NCBI GenBank assembly: GCA_044868295.1
Contig: JBIOWF010000277.1
Location: 1-29,956, forward strand
DNA from: JBIOWF01 sp044868295
Lineage (GTDB): Bacteria > Actinomycetota > Actinomycetes > Streptosporangiales > Streptosporangiaceae
Length of the DNA: 29,956 nt
Direction of reading: 5' to 3'
Shown here: positions 1-8,408 of the stretch, in pieces
How the letters are laid out: each line of letters starts with the position of its first letter
Position numbering within the stretch: the stretch's first letter is position 1
Program-made: the position numbers and the translations under genes
Notes under the pieces: generated by a model
The model's input: only the letters and a program-made list of their open reading frames with translations
Databases searched by the model: none
What the model was told of the DNA's origin: nothing

Positions 1-85
1 TGGACCGCGCCTCGGCCGTAGCGGCTCAGCCTTGCGCCCGGCCGGGACGAGGCTGCATCTCAGGCCAGATCCGCTCAATCCCCAA

Positions 86-215
86 GCCTGCATCTCATGC
101 CTGCACCTCATGCCTGCACCTCAAGCCCGCACCTCAAGCCTGCACCTCAAGCCTGCACCTCAAGCCCGCGCCTCAGGCCCGCACCTCAGGCCCGCACCTC
201 AGGCCCGCACCTCAC
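86..215. repeat. 13-bp tandem repeat array, about 10 copies
   Basis: Ten consecutive 13-bp units fill this stretch, with consensus GCCYGCACCTCAR on the plus strand. Variation is confined mostly to position 4 (T/C) and to the last base. A further degenerate copy sits at 51-63. Read on the minus strand each unit contains a TGA, and the TGA of the first unit met is the stop codon of the glutamine-synthetase-like gene. Because 13 is not a multiple of three, the array gives stops in all frames beyond that gene. It looks like a minisatellite formed by slippage; no protein-coding role is likely. Confidence 0.93.
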
Positions 216-1582
216 AGCCGCTCGAAGCCCCGGACCCGCTCCCAGTCCGTCACCGCCGTTTCGAAGGCGGCCAGTTCCGTACGGGCGGCCTGCGCGTAGT
301 GGCCGACGACCGCTTCGCCGAAGACCTTGGCCGCGATCTCGCTGTTCTCCCACCGGTTGAGGGCCTCGGTGAGCGTCCTGGGCAGCCGCGGCACCGACGG
401 ATCGACCCCAGCGTTGGCGGTATGGGGTTCCGGCAGCGGGAGACGGTTCTCGATGCCGTACAGGCCGGCGGCCACCGCCGCGGCGACGGCGAGGTACGGG
501 TTGGCGTCGCCTCCCGGCACCCGGTGCTCGATGCGCAGTGAGTGGCCGGAACCTACGACGCGGACCGGGCAGGTGCGGTTGTCCCGGCCCCAGGCGATGC
601 CGGTAGGGGCGAACGCGCCGGGCTGCAGGCGCTTGTACGAGTTGATATTGGGCGCCATCAGCAGCGTGAAGTCCGCGAGACAGGCGAGTTGGCCCGCGAC
701 GAAGTGGCGCATCAGATCGGACATCCCGTCTTCCGCCGCATGGTCGGCCAGTACGGCCGAGCCGTCCGCGCCGCGCAGGGACAGGTGAATGTGGCAGGAG
801 TTGCCTTCACCCTTGTCGTACTTGGGCATGAAGGTGAGCGCGACGCCCTCCTGCGCGGCGATCTGCTTGGCGCCGTTCTTGAACACGACGTGGTTGTCGC
901 AGGTGGTCATCGCCTCGGCGTAGCGAAAGACGATCTCGTACTGGCCGGGGTGGCATTCGGCCCGGGCGGTCTCCATGTTCAGCCCGGCGCGGACCATCTC
1001 GCGGCGGATGCGACGGACCACGGGCTCGATCTCGGCGAGCCCCTGCAGGGAGTAGTCGACGTTGTAGGCGGTGGCCGGCTGCAGGCCGAGGTAGCAGCGC
1101 TCCCATGCCTGGCGATACGGCTCGCGGAAGACCAAGAACTCCAGTTCGGTGCCGGCGAAGGCGGTCAGACCCCGCTCGGCCAGCCGGTCGAGCTGGGTGC
1201 GGAGCACCTGGCGTGGAGCCACCTCCACGGCTTCGCCGTCCGGCCAGACGGCGTCGGCGAGGACGAGCGCGGACCCCGGATCCCAGGGCAGGGTGCGCAA
1301 CGTGCCGGGGTCGGGGCGCAGGACGAAGTCACCGAAGCCGCTCCGCCACGCGTCGATGGCATAACCGGGGCCGGTGCCCATCTCGACGTCTGACGCGAGG
1401 AGGTAGACGCAGGCGCCGAAGCCCCGTTCGGCCACCTCGTCCAGGAAGTACGGCACGGACAGCCGGCTGCCCTGGAGCCGCCCCTGCAGGTCTGGAACGC
1501 CGACGATCACTTCCTCCACGCGTCCCTCGTCGGCCTCGGCGCGTAGCCGTTCATACGGCTGCTCATACGGTGAGGTGTTCAC
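212..1582 (-). CDS. glutamine-synthetase-like ligase (gamma-glutamyl-amine ligase type) of the siderophore operon
   Basis: This 456-aa protein has the full glutamine synthetase catalytic core: GTELEF (144-149), ECHPGQYEI (209-217), the ATP/metal segment MPKYDKGEGNSCHIHLS (252-268), NSYKRL (314-319) and RIEHRVPGGDANPYL (350-363). The EGNSCHIHLS form is typical of PuuA/GlnA3/GlnA4-type enzymes, which ligate glutamate to polyamines or ethanolamine, rather than of housekeeping ammonia-using GlnA. It starts with GTG in a 4-nt GTGA overlap with the upstream IucA/IucC gene, so the two are translationally coupled, and it is the last gene of the operon. The inferred role is ATP-dependent gamma-glutamylation of a diamine or amine intermediate of the siderophore. 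A polyamine-detoxifying role is the alternative. The family is secure; the substrate is not known. Confidence 0.9.
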   Translation of the reverse strand: MNTSPYEQPYERLRAEADEGRVEEVIVGVPDLQGRLQGSRLSVPYFLDEVAERGFGACVYLLASDVEMGTGPGYAIDAWRSGFGDFVLRPDPGTLRTLPWDPGSALVLADAVWPDGEAVEVAPRQVLRTQLDRLAERGLTAFAGTELEFLVFREPYRQAWERCYLGLQPATAYNVDYSLQGLAEIEPVVRRIRREMVRAGLNMETARAECHPGQYEIVFRYAEAMTTCDNHVVFKNGAKQIAAQEGVALTFMPKYDKGEGNSCHIHLSLRGADGSAVLADHAAEDGMSDLMRHFVAGQLACLADFTLLMAPNINSYKRLQPGAFAPTGIAWGRDNRTCPVRVVGSGHSLRIEHRVPGGDANPYLAVAAAVAAGLYGIENRLPLPEPHTANAGVDPSVPRLPRTLTEALNRWENSEIAAKVFGEAVVGHYAQAARTELAAFETAVTDWERVRGFERL

Positions 1583-3387
1583 ATCTGCTCCTGAAGGTCC
1601 TGGGAAAGAGCGTGCGCGAGAGGGTTGACCAGGGTGCCGTGGACGACGTCGAAGCCCTCGTCCTTCTCGGCGCGGTCGTGGAAACCGCCGCCGAGCAACT
1701 GCTCACGATTGAGCGCCACTCGGTCGAACTCCGGGGCGAGCAGGCCGAAATCGTCGAAACGGTCGGCCAGTTCGGGGAAGCGGGCGTGGTAACGCTCGAT
1801 CTCGGCCCGGACCATGGCCCAGAATTCCTGCTCCGGCACCCCGAGGTGCTCCGCGGCCAGCGGGGCGAAGAACCGGAAGTGGCCCGCGAAGATCGCGCTG
1901 AGCAGTGAGTGCGCGAGCTCGCCGGCCGGCCAGCGCAGCAGCAGCGCGTCGGCGCGTTCGGACAGGCCGGCGTACTCGGGGCGACTTCCGGGCAGCAGGT
2001 TGACGTCCTCCGCGAAGTCCTTCACGGCGATGCCGACCGGGGTGTCGGAGGCGTCGTACAGGACGACGGTGTTCTCTCCGTGTGGGCAGTACGCCACGCC
2101 GTACCGGTAGAGGTAGTGCAGCAGACCGGGCAGGAGGGCGCGGAAGAAGCGGTCGAGCCAGGCGCGCGGGGTGAGCCCGGATCTGTCCACAAGCTCGCTG
2201 ACCAGGGCACGGCCGTCTGAGCCGATCTTCAGCAGCGCGGCCATGGTGCGGGCCCGCTCGCCGTCGCGCAGCAGTGCCGCGACCGGCTCCCGCCACACCG
2301 CGCCAAACAGTTCGTGGTAGCGGTAAGGGGCGTCCTGCACCGACTCGTATATCGGGTGGCGCACGGCCACGGCCGCCACCTCGCCGAGCGGATGGAAGCG
2401 GAGCTCGTCACGCAGGTACGGGTCCGCGTCACGGACAGCGTGCAGCCAGGCGCTCACGTCGGGCGCGGCCTCGGTCGGCTTCGGGGACAGGCCACGCCAG
2501 ACAAGGGTGTTGCGGATGAACAGCGTCACCTTCACATTGCGGCGGAGCGGGTGATCCAGATTCGCCAGGGTGCGGATGGATTGCAGCGGGCGGTAGCGGT
2601 CCGGTCCCTCGCCGAGCAGCACGATCCGCCCCTCGGCGACGAAGGACGCGAAGAGGGTCGCGACGGCCTCATCCCAGTGGAAGGGGTGCACCGGCAGCCA
2701 GCAGAAGTCGGCGGGGTCGTATCCGGCTCCGGCGCACGCCTCCTGGAGCGTGGCCGCGAACCGCCTGCGGACGTCCTCGCCCAGTTCCTCCGACAGGAGC
2801 GTGTCGGCGTCGAGACCGGGGACGCCGGAGTAGGAGGCGAGGCTGCTGTGAACGCCGGCCCACAGCAGGCGCACCGAACCCGCCGCCTCGGGCGCGTAGG
2901 CGGCTGCGTCGGAGGCGGAGAAGCCCAGCCGCCCTTTGTTGAGCAGCATGCACGGGTGGCCGTCCTGATGCGCCTCCAGGTCGAGGTGGTCCAGATCGGC
3001 GAGTTCAGCGGCTGGGAGGGCACGGGAGAGGACCTCGGCCTCGGCCCGCCGGGTGGCGATGAGTTCGCGCAGCACCTCGGCGGTGGTGGGCCCGTCCCAG
3101 CCGAGGAGCGGGCGGGCGTCGAGCAGCAGCCTTTCGGGCCCGGCCTCATCACCGGCGGGGTGCCGCCGCAGGGTTCCGGGTGCGATCCGCCAGGTACCGA
3201 AATTGCCGCGCGCCGCGCGGAAGGTCCAGTGGATGCCGTCGGTGAAGTTCAACCGGTACGCGTCCGGGGTGCCGGCCGACAGGTCGGGTTCCGGAACGAG
3301 CAGTTCCTCGTAGGCGAACTCCTCCACGGCTTTGACCAGCAGCCGTCCGGCCGCGTGTGCCCAGGCGTCACGTGTGGTGAGGTTCAT
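1579..3387 (-). CDS. IucA/IucC-family NIS siderophore synthetase (second)
   Basis: This 602-aa protein has the normal length for an NRPS-independent siderophore synthetase. These enzymes adenylate a carboxylate (citrate or a citryl intermediate) with ATP and condense it with an amine or hydroxylamine. Visible motifs are GHPCMLLNKGRLGFS (143-157, ATP-phosphate binding), PVHPFHWDE (232-240), QSIRT (269-273), and HGENTVVLYD (436-445) followed by KDF (456-458) in the C-terminal FhuF-like catalytic half. The ATG has a good ribosome site (GAGGAG, 7 nt upstream) lying inside the 3' end of the MFS gene, which it overlaps by 20 nt. With the synthetase at 6507-8408 it would give two successive condensations, as in schizokinen, rhizobactin or achromobactin synthesis. 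Which carboxylate and amine it uses cannot be read from sequence alone. Confidence 0.95.
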   Translation of the reverse strand: MNLTTRDAWAHAAGRLLVKAVEEFAYEELLVPEPDLSAGTPDAYRLNFTDGIHWTFRAARGNFGTWRIAPGTLRRHPAGDEAGPERLLLDARPLLGWDGPTTAEVLRELIATRRAEAEVLSRALPAAELADLDHLDLEAHQDGHPCMLLNKGRLGFSASDAAAYAPEAAGSVRLLWAGVHSSLASYSGVPGLDADTLLSEELGEDVRRRFAATLQEACAGAGYDPADFCWLPVHPFHWDEAVATLFASFVAEGRIVLLGEGPDRYRPLQSIRTLANLDHPLRRNVKVTLFIRNTLVWRGLSPKPTEAAPDVSAWLHAVRDADPYLRDELRFHPLGEVAAVAVRHPIYESVQDAPYRYHELFGAVWREPVAALLRDGERARTMAALLKIGSDGRALVSELVDRSGLTPRAWLDRFFRALLPGLLHYLYRYGVAYCPHGENTVVLYDASDTPVGIAVKDFAEDVNLLPGSRPEYAGLSERADALLLRWPAGELAHSLLSAIFAGHFRFFAPLAAEHLGVPEQEFWAMVRAEIERYHARFPELADRFDDFGLLAPEFDRVALNREQLLGGGFHDRAEKDEGFDVVHGTLVNPLAHALSQDLQEQM

Positions 3388-5086
3388 CGGTCTTCTCCTC
3401 GGAGTACGCCGGGGGAACGGCAGCGGTCAGGACGGGCTCGCAATCCCTCGCCTCAGAGCGGCCGGGAGCGGGCCGAGCGGAAGTCGTCGCATTCACGGCA
3501 GCCGGAACGGGACCCGCCGACGTCGTCGCATCCACGGCAGTCGGAGCAGGTCGGGCAGGGGTCGTCGCATCCACGACGGCCGAAGCGGGCCGGGCGGAGG
3601 TCGTCGCGTCCACAGGCGAAGCCGGTCCGGCCTGCTTTGCCTCCGGAGCGGGCTGGGCGGACAGCGTCACGTCCACGGCCCAAGCCGGTCCAGCGTGCTT
3701 CGCGACGGGGTTGGGGGTGATGCCGGGCAAGCGCTTCAGCGACAGAACGGCGGCGCATACCTGTACGGCAGCGGCGGCGACGAGCGGCAGCGCCAGGTCG
3801 TGGGAGACTGCGGCCGTGGCGGCGAGCGGCGCCGCGAGCAGACCCGCAGACCGGACGGTCTCCACGGCGGTGAACGCAGGGCCTTTTGTGCCCGTCGCGT
3901 GGAACATCCGCAGTTCGACCGCGATTTGGGCCAGGCCGAGGCCGACGCCGTACAGCAGGCGGCCACCCGCCAGCCAAGGTGGTGAGCCGGCCAGCCACGT
4001 CCCCGCCATTCCGGCGGCGCCTACGGCCAGAGCGAATGGCAACAGCCGGTCGCCGAGCCGGTCGTGGCAGCGGCGTGCCAGAGGAAGCACGGCCAGCGCG
4101 GAGACGCTCGGCAGGAAGAACAGGATGGCCGACCCCACCGGGCCGCTGCCGAGACCGTCGGAGAATTCGGTGAAGAACGGGCGCGCCACGTTGACCGAGA
4201 AGTCGAAGGCGACCCCGATCAGCGCGGCGTAGGCGAGCGTCGTGAACCAAGTGCGCCGCCTGCCGGACGGGGGCGGCGCGGCGTCGGAGGCACCCTCAGT
4301 GGCAGGGTGAGGGACGGCGTCGGAGGCGCCATGAGGTGCGGCGTCAAGGGCAGTGCCCAGGCCGCCCCCCGAGCGTCCGGGCCTACCGAGGCTGCCCGCG
4401 CGCTGCTCAGCGTGGTGGTCGGCGTCGGAGGCGGCGTCAGTGGCGGAATCCGCCTGCACATCCGGGCGCCGTCCCAGGATGCGATAGGTGAGCACGGCCA
4501 GGAGGGTGTCCAGCACCGCGAACGCCGAGATGCCGACACGCGGCTCCGGCAGCGCGAGAACTCCGGCGCCCACCATGGTGGAGACCACGACCGACAGATG
4601 GAAGACGGCCACGAGCGCGCAGATCCCTGGCAGCCGGGCCCGCTCGTCGGCCTCCGAATCGTCGCCGTGCTGGGCGACGAACGCCGGATAGGCCAGCAGC
4701 AGGGCGCTGTTGGTCGTGACGATCAGCGTCGACAGCACGGTGTACGCGGCGAAACTGGGAGCGAGGCCGAGCAGCAGGTCGAGGACGGCTGACCCGCACA
4801 GTCCTGCCAGCACCAGCTTGTGCAGCGGCCACCGCCGGGCCGCCAGCCCCCACAACGGGAGGGCAGCGAGCCCGACGACGCGGCAGATCCAGATGTACAG
4901 CCCGGTGGCTCCGGGGTCCTGGATGCCGTACAGCCGCTGGAACAGCTGGGGCAGGAACGGTGTCAGGGCGGTCTCGGCTACCAGGTGGAGGCCGATCACG
5001 GATATGAGCACCGTCTTCGCGTGACGCGTCGGCCCGCCCTCGGCTGAACCGCCAATCTTGCGCGCCACTGTCACCGCGGCGTCCAC
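3368..5086 (-). CDS. MFS transporter, probable siderophore exporter, with repeat-rich loop and tail
   Basis: A 572-aa major facilitator with about 12 hydrophobic segments between residues 24 and 450. Its place between biosynthetic genes argues for siderophore export, as for the MFS genes of vibrioferrin, staphyloferrin and achromobactin clusters. Two features are odd. The central cytoplasmic loop (about 206-279) is long and Ala/Asp/Pro/His-rich, with imperfect repeats. The C-terminal tail (about 456-572) is hydrophilic and contains four 13-aa repeats (492-543). The start is uncertain: GTG at 5086 gives the longest form and lacks a clear ribosome site, while GTG at 5074 forms a 4-nt GTGA overlap with the monooxygenase stop, matching the pattern elsewhere in the operon. 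No substrate-binding protein or ABC importer is encoded nearby. Confidence 0.9.
   Translation of the reverse strand: MDAAVTVARKIGGSAEGGPTRHAKTVLISVIGLHLVAETALTPFLPQLFQRLYGIQDPGATGLYIWICRVVGLAALPLWGLAARRWPLHKLVLAGLCGSAVLDLLLGLAPSFAAYTVLSTLIVTTNSALLLAYPAFVAQHGDDSEADERARLPGICALVAVFHLSVVVSTMVGAGVLALPEPRVGISAFAVLDTLLAVLTYRILGRRPDVQADSATDAASDADHHAEQRAGSLGRPGRSGGGLGTALDAAPHGASDAVPHPATEGASDAAPPPSGRRRTWFTTLAYAALIGVAFDFSVNVARPFFTEFSDGLGSGPVGSAILFFLPSVSALAVLPLARRCHDRLGDRLLPFALAVGAAGMAGTWLAGSPPWLAGGRLLYGVGLGLAQIAVELRMFHATGTKGPAFTAVETVRSAGLLAAPLAATAAVSHDLALPLVAAAAVQVCAAVLSLKRLPGITPNPVAKHAGPAWAVDVTLSAQPAPEAKQAGPASPVDATTSARPASAVVDATTPARPAPTAVDATTSAGPVPAAVNATTSARPAPGRSEARDCEPVLTAAVPPAYSEEKTDEPHHT
3458..3613 (-). 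repeat. four in-frame 39-bp repeats in the MFS tail
   Basis: These 156 bp encode four consecutive 13-residue units with consensus VDATTSARPAPxA (residues 492-543 of the transporter). They follow a related, longer 21-residue unit at 471-491. The unit length keeps the reading frame. The tail lies after the last membrane segment and is probably cytoplasmic and disordered. Expansion by slippage is the likely origin; no function is apparent. Confidence 0.85.
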
Positions 5087-6510
5087 GCCGGGACGATCGC
5101 CGCTGGAGTGGCCGCTGGAGTGGCCGCTGTGGACGGAAGAGCACCCGCGGGCACGGCCGTGGCCTGCGCCTGCGGTGCGCCGAAGGTCGTGAAAGCCTGG
5201 CGCGGGGCGACAGGCAGGACCACGCGCCGCACGGCGGCGTTGAGGATCATGGCGGCGCGCCAGGCGCCGAGAGTGAGGTCGGGGGCGCCCACGCCGTGGG
5301 TGTGTATCTCGGCGTTCTGGACGTAGAGCGTGCCCGACACCCGCGGGTCGAGCGCCACCCGGTACTCCTCGTCGACCTGATAACGACCCTTGTCGTCCCA
5401 GTCGACCAGGTCGGCCACCGCGTCGAGGAAGGCGGGGCGGGAGGCGGCGTAGCCGGTGGCCGCCACGACGGCGCGGGTCCGTATCTCGAACAGCGAATCC
5501 TGCTGCCGATCCCGGCAGGTGAGCAGGTAACCGTCACGGTCGGCCCGGGCCGCGACGACCTCCACGCCGGGCTGCAGAACGGCGCGCGGCTCGCCCCCGC
5601 CGATGGTGCGCTCGTACAGCTCATCGTAGATCTCGCCGAGCGTGTCCGCGCTGACGCCCTTGTAGAGCTGCCACTGTTCGCGCACCAGGCGTTCACGCGT
5701 GGCTTCGGGGAGGTGGCGGAAGTAGCGGATGTAGTCGGGGGTGAAGTGCTCCAGGCCGGTCTTCGAATACTCCATCGGCGCGAAGGCCCTCGTCCGGGCG
5801 AGCCAGCGGACGTACGGGCCGCCCTCGCCGTCGCCGTCCTGGTTGCGCAGGAGGTCGAGGGCGACCTCGGCGCCCGACTGCCCCGCGCCGACGACCGTGA
5901 CGTCGTCGGCTTCCGCGAGCCGGGCGCGGTGCGTCCGGTAGTCGGCGCTGTGCAGCACCCGGCCGACGTGGGCGTCGGTCATCAGCGGTCGCAGCGGTTC
6001 CGGGACGACCGGGTTGGTGCCCACGCCAAGGACGACCTGGCGGGCCAGGGCTCGCGTCTCGGCACCGGCGGCGGAGCGGTACGCGACGGCGAACGCTTCC
6101 GCGTTCTCGTCCCACTCCAGCGCCATGACCTCCGCGTCGAAGCGGCAGGAGGCCAGCTGCTCGGCGACCCAGCGGCAATAGTGGTCGTACTCGCGGCGCG
6201 GAATGTGGAACCGCTCGGAGAAGAAGAACTTGAACATCCGCTCGTGGGAGCGGAGGTAGTTCAGGTACGACCACGGGCTGGTCGGGTCGGCCATGGTGAC
6301 CAGATCGGCGAGGAACGGCACCTGCAGGGTGGTGCCCTCCATGAGCAGCCCGGGATGCCATGAGAACTCCGGCTTGGCGTCCAGGAACAGGGACCGGAAG
6401 CCGGGCACGCCGTCCGCCAGCGCGGCCAGCGACAGGTTGAACGGACCGATCCCGACGCCGACCAGGTCGTACAGGGGAGTGTCGCCGGGGGGAATCGAGG
6501 GGGAGCTCAC
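5071..6510 (-). CDS. L-lysine/ornithine N-monooxygenase family protein, probable diaminopropane N-hydroxylase
   Basis: A flavin-dependent N-hydroxylating monooxygenase of 479 aa (IucD/RhbE/PvdA family). FAD-binding GVGIGPFNLSL lies at 18-28, the substrate/flavin region PEFSWHPGLLMEGTTLQ at 47-63, the NADPH site VVGAGQSGAE at 206-215, and an ATGYAAS motif near 355. It would use NADPH and O2 to hydroxylate a primary amine. Beside dat and ddc homologues the natural substrate is 1,3-diaminopropane, which would give the hydroxylamine half of a hydroxamate. An upstream ATG would add 30 Arg/Pro-rich residues read from the end of the preceding gene. The GTG at 6510 is preferred because GGAGG lies 7 nt upstream, it makes a GTGA overlap with the synthetase, and the FAD motif then sits at the usual position. 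Confidence 0.94.
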   Translation of the reverse strand: MSSPSIPPGDTPLYDLVGVGIGPFNLSLAALADGVPGFRSLFLDAKPEFSWHPGLLMEGTTLQVPFLADLVTMADPTSPWSYLNYLRSHERMFKFFFSERFHIPRREYDHYCRWVAEQLASCRFDAEVMALEWDENAEAFAVAYRSAAGAETRALARQVVLGVGTNPVVPEPLRPLMTDAHVGRVLHSADYRTHRARLAEADDVTVVGAGQSGAEVALDLLRNQDGDGEGGPYVRWLARTRAFAPMEYSKTGLEHFTPDYIRYFRHLPEATRERLVREQWQLYKGVSADTLGEIYDELYERTIGGGEPRAVLQPGVEVVAARADRDGYLLTCRDRQQDSLFEIRTRAVVAATGYAASRPAFLDAVADLVDWDDKGRYQVDEEYRVALDPRVSGTLYVQNAEIHTHGVGAPDLTLGAWRAAMILNAAVRRVVLPVAPRQAFTTFGAPQAQATAVPAGALPSTAATPAATPAAIVPAWTPR

Positions 6511-8408
6511 CGCTGGGCCTCCATGAGGGGGTTGGGGAGATCGATGTAGACGGACTGGGTGTGGACGTCGCCGACGAGTTCGTCGAGGCCGTCGACGCAT
6601 GTCAGGTAGTTGGCCTTGCAGCGCAGCACGGGCGCGTCGAGCAGCAGGCCGAGCAGGCCCTCGGCGGCAGGTTCCGCCGGACGCAGCCGCTCCAGGGCGG
6701 CCCGCAGCACGCGCAGCAGGTCACCCTCGTCGGCCAGTTCGAGCGCGCCGAAGGCGCCGACGAGGCCGAGAAGGTTGTTGACGCCGAGGTAGTAGGCGAC
6801 CCGCTCGTCGACGAAGGCGTCGTCGAACACCAGCTCCACGTCGTCGGTCACGCCCGGCAGGAGGCGCTCCATGTCCGCGGCGTGGGAAGCGGCCAGGTAG
6901 TAGCCCTGGCTGTCGCGGTACCAGCCCGCGCAGGGCAGTCCATCGGCGTCCAGAGCGACGAGGGTGTTCTGGTGATGCGGCTCCAGGGCGATGCCGTACC
7001 TCAGCCGGAGGTGGATCAAGGGAACGACCAGCACGTCCAGGTAACGGGCCAGCCAGCGCTGTGAGGCCTCGGCCGTGGAGACACCGAACGCGCGGGCAGC
7101 GCGTTCGACCGCCTCGCACAGCCGGGCGCGGTGCCGGGGTGGGGTCCCGTCGCCGGGACCGGTCCGCTCGGCCAGCAGACCCGCCACGCACAGGCCCTGG
7201 AGTCCGCCGTTCCGGAAGGGGTTGTCGCGGATCGCGGTCTCCAGACCCGTCTCCGGCCCGTCGGTGCCGACCGACATCCAGGCGAAGTCGCGCAGGATGC
7301 CGAACCGCGGGTACTCGGCGCGCAGCCAGTGCGCTGGGCCGGCGGCCAGCAACCGCGCGGCCCGCACACCGAGGCGCATCTCGCCGCGCAGGTTGTTGCG
7401 CCGGGAGTTGGTGATCCGCATGCCGAGGGACAGCTTCAGCATCACCTCGGCGTCCGCCCGGTGCACGGTCCGTACGGACGACGTGGGGTACCAGTGTGGT
7501 CCGGCCGGACCGAGCGGGCGCAGCGATCCGGCGTCGACGAGCGCGGCGATCTCCGGGCGGGCCAGGACATCGCGGGCCTGCCACGGATGCACCGGCACCG
7601 GGATCATGCCGTCGGGCACGTCCAGCCCGGCGGCGAGCGGGAGCAGGAGATCCGCGGGTGAGCGGCCGTCCGCGCTCCCGCTGACGACCACGTCCGGGGA
7701 CGCGGCGAACCAGTGCAGAGGGAACGAGCCGCGCAACTCGGGCGAGTACGCCTCCAGCTCGGCGTCGGACGCTTCCTCGCGGCTCTTGGGCGCGGGATGG
7801 AAAGGATGCCCCAGCAGCAGCGCCTGCTCACTGTCGAGGAACGGCGTCAGCCCCTGGGCGCCCTCGCCCTCGGTACGGCGGCGGGCGATATGCGTGGCGG
7901 TGCGCCGCGCGGAGTTCAGCACCCGGGCGGCGGCGTCGCCTCCGTGGTGCGGGGGCACCCCGCGGCCCAGCGTGGTCTCCCGAATCAGGACCGCCGCCAC
8001 CAGCGCCGCGTCAGCCGGGACGTTCCTCTCGGCACCGACCACGCCGGGCAGCCCCGCGTCATCCGGAACACCGCGCCCGGCACCGACCACGCCGGGCAGC
8101 GCCGCGTCGACCGTGACACCGCTGCCGACGGTGACCACGCGGGGTATACCGAACCGGTGCCAGCCGGTGGCCGACCGGTACCGTACCTGCACCCACAACG
8201 TGAGCCCACTTGCCGCCGGCTCCAGAACGAGTGTCTGACCGGTCGCCGGGACCTCGGTGCCTGTCTCGCGTACGTATGCGCGCAGCAGCGTCTCCATGGC
8301 TGCGGCATCACCCGCACGGAGCGCGTCGGCATCGTCGAGCGGATCCGGGCCGACGGCAGCAGCAGACGCCGACCCCGCAGTCGCTGCGGTCGCGGTCTGC
8401 GGGTTCAC
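6507..8408 (-). CDS. IucA/IucC-family NIS siderophore synthetase (first)
   Basis: This 633-aa synthetase of the IucA/IucC family has ATP-binding HPFHPAPKSR (201-210), PVPVHPWQARD (270-280), SSVRTVHRAD (310-319), KLSLGMRITNSRRNN (325-339) and a C-terminal EPHHQNTL motif near 465. It would activate citrate or a citryl intermediate and couple it to an amine. The GTG start overlaps the decarboxylase stop by 4 nt (GTGA). Residues 97-144 carry a 16-aa repeat unit (xVPxDAALPGVVGAxR, about three copies) that looks like an expansion between the N-terminal part and the ATP site. It shares its motif order with the second synthetase but is clearly divergent from it, so the two probably perform different condensation steps. 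Confidence 0.95.
   Translation of the reverse strand: MNPQTATAATAGSASAAAVGPDPLDDADALRAGDAAAMETLLRAYVRETGTEVPATGQTLVLEPAASGLTLWVQVRYRSATGWHRFGIPRVVTVGSGVTVDAALPGVVGAGRGVPDDAGLPGVVGAERNVPADAALVAAVLIRETTLGRGVPPHHGGDAAARVLNSARRTATHIARRRTEGEGAQGLTPFLDSEQALLLGHPFHPAPKSREEASDAELEAYSPELRGSFPLHWFAASPDVVVSGSADGRSPADLLLPLAAGLDVPDGMIPVPVHPWQARDVLARPEIAALVDAGSLRPLGPAGPHWYPTSSVRTVHRADAEVMLKLSLGMRITNSRRNNLRGEMRLGVRAARLLAAGPAHWLRAEYPRFGILRDFAWMSVGTDGPETGLETAIRDNPFRNGGLQGLCVAGLLAERTGPGDGTPPRHRARLCEAVERAARAFGVSTAEASQRWLARYLDVLVVPLIHLRLRYGIALEPHHQNTLVALDADGLPCAGWYRDSQGYYLAASHAADMERLLPGVTDDVELVFDDAFVDERVAYYLGVNNLLGLVGAFGALELADEGDLLRVLRAALERLRPAEPAAEGLLGLLLDAPVLRCKANYLTCVDGLDELVGDVHTQSVYIDLPNPLMEAQR
7977..8120 (-). 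repeat. in-frame 48-bp repeats in the first NIS synthetase
   Basis: The DNA holds two well-conserved and one decayed 48-bp unit, encoding 16-residue blocks ending PGVVGAxR at residues 97-112, 113-128 and 129-144. The segment CGGCACCGACCACGCCGGG occurs twice on the plus strand. The block lies before the ATP-binding HPFHPAPKSR motif. Confidence 0.8.

Noticed and set aside
86..215. CRISPR array
   Set aside because: Units are 13 bp and contiguous, with no spacers and no cas genes.
97..360. Open frames reading the 13-bp repeats as a Pro/Ala/His-rich protein
   Set aside because: They arise from the repeat array and antisense of the GS-like gene; no ribosome site or family.
2314..3720. 468-codon plus-strand open frame
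   Set aside because: It runs antisense through the second NIS synthetase and the MFS tail and resembles no family.
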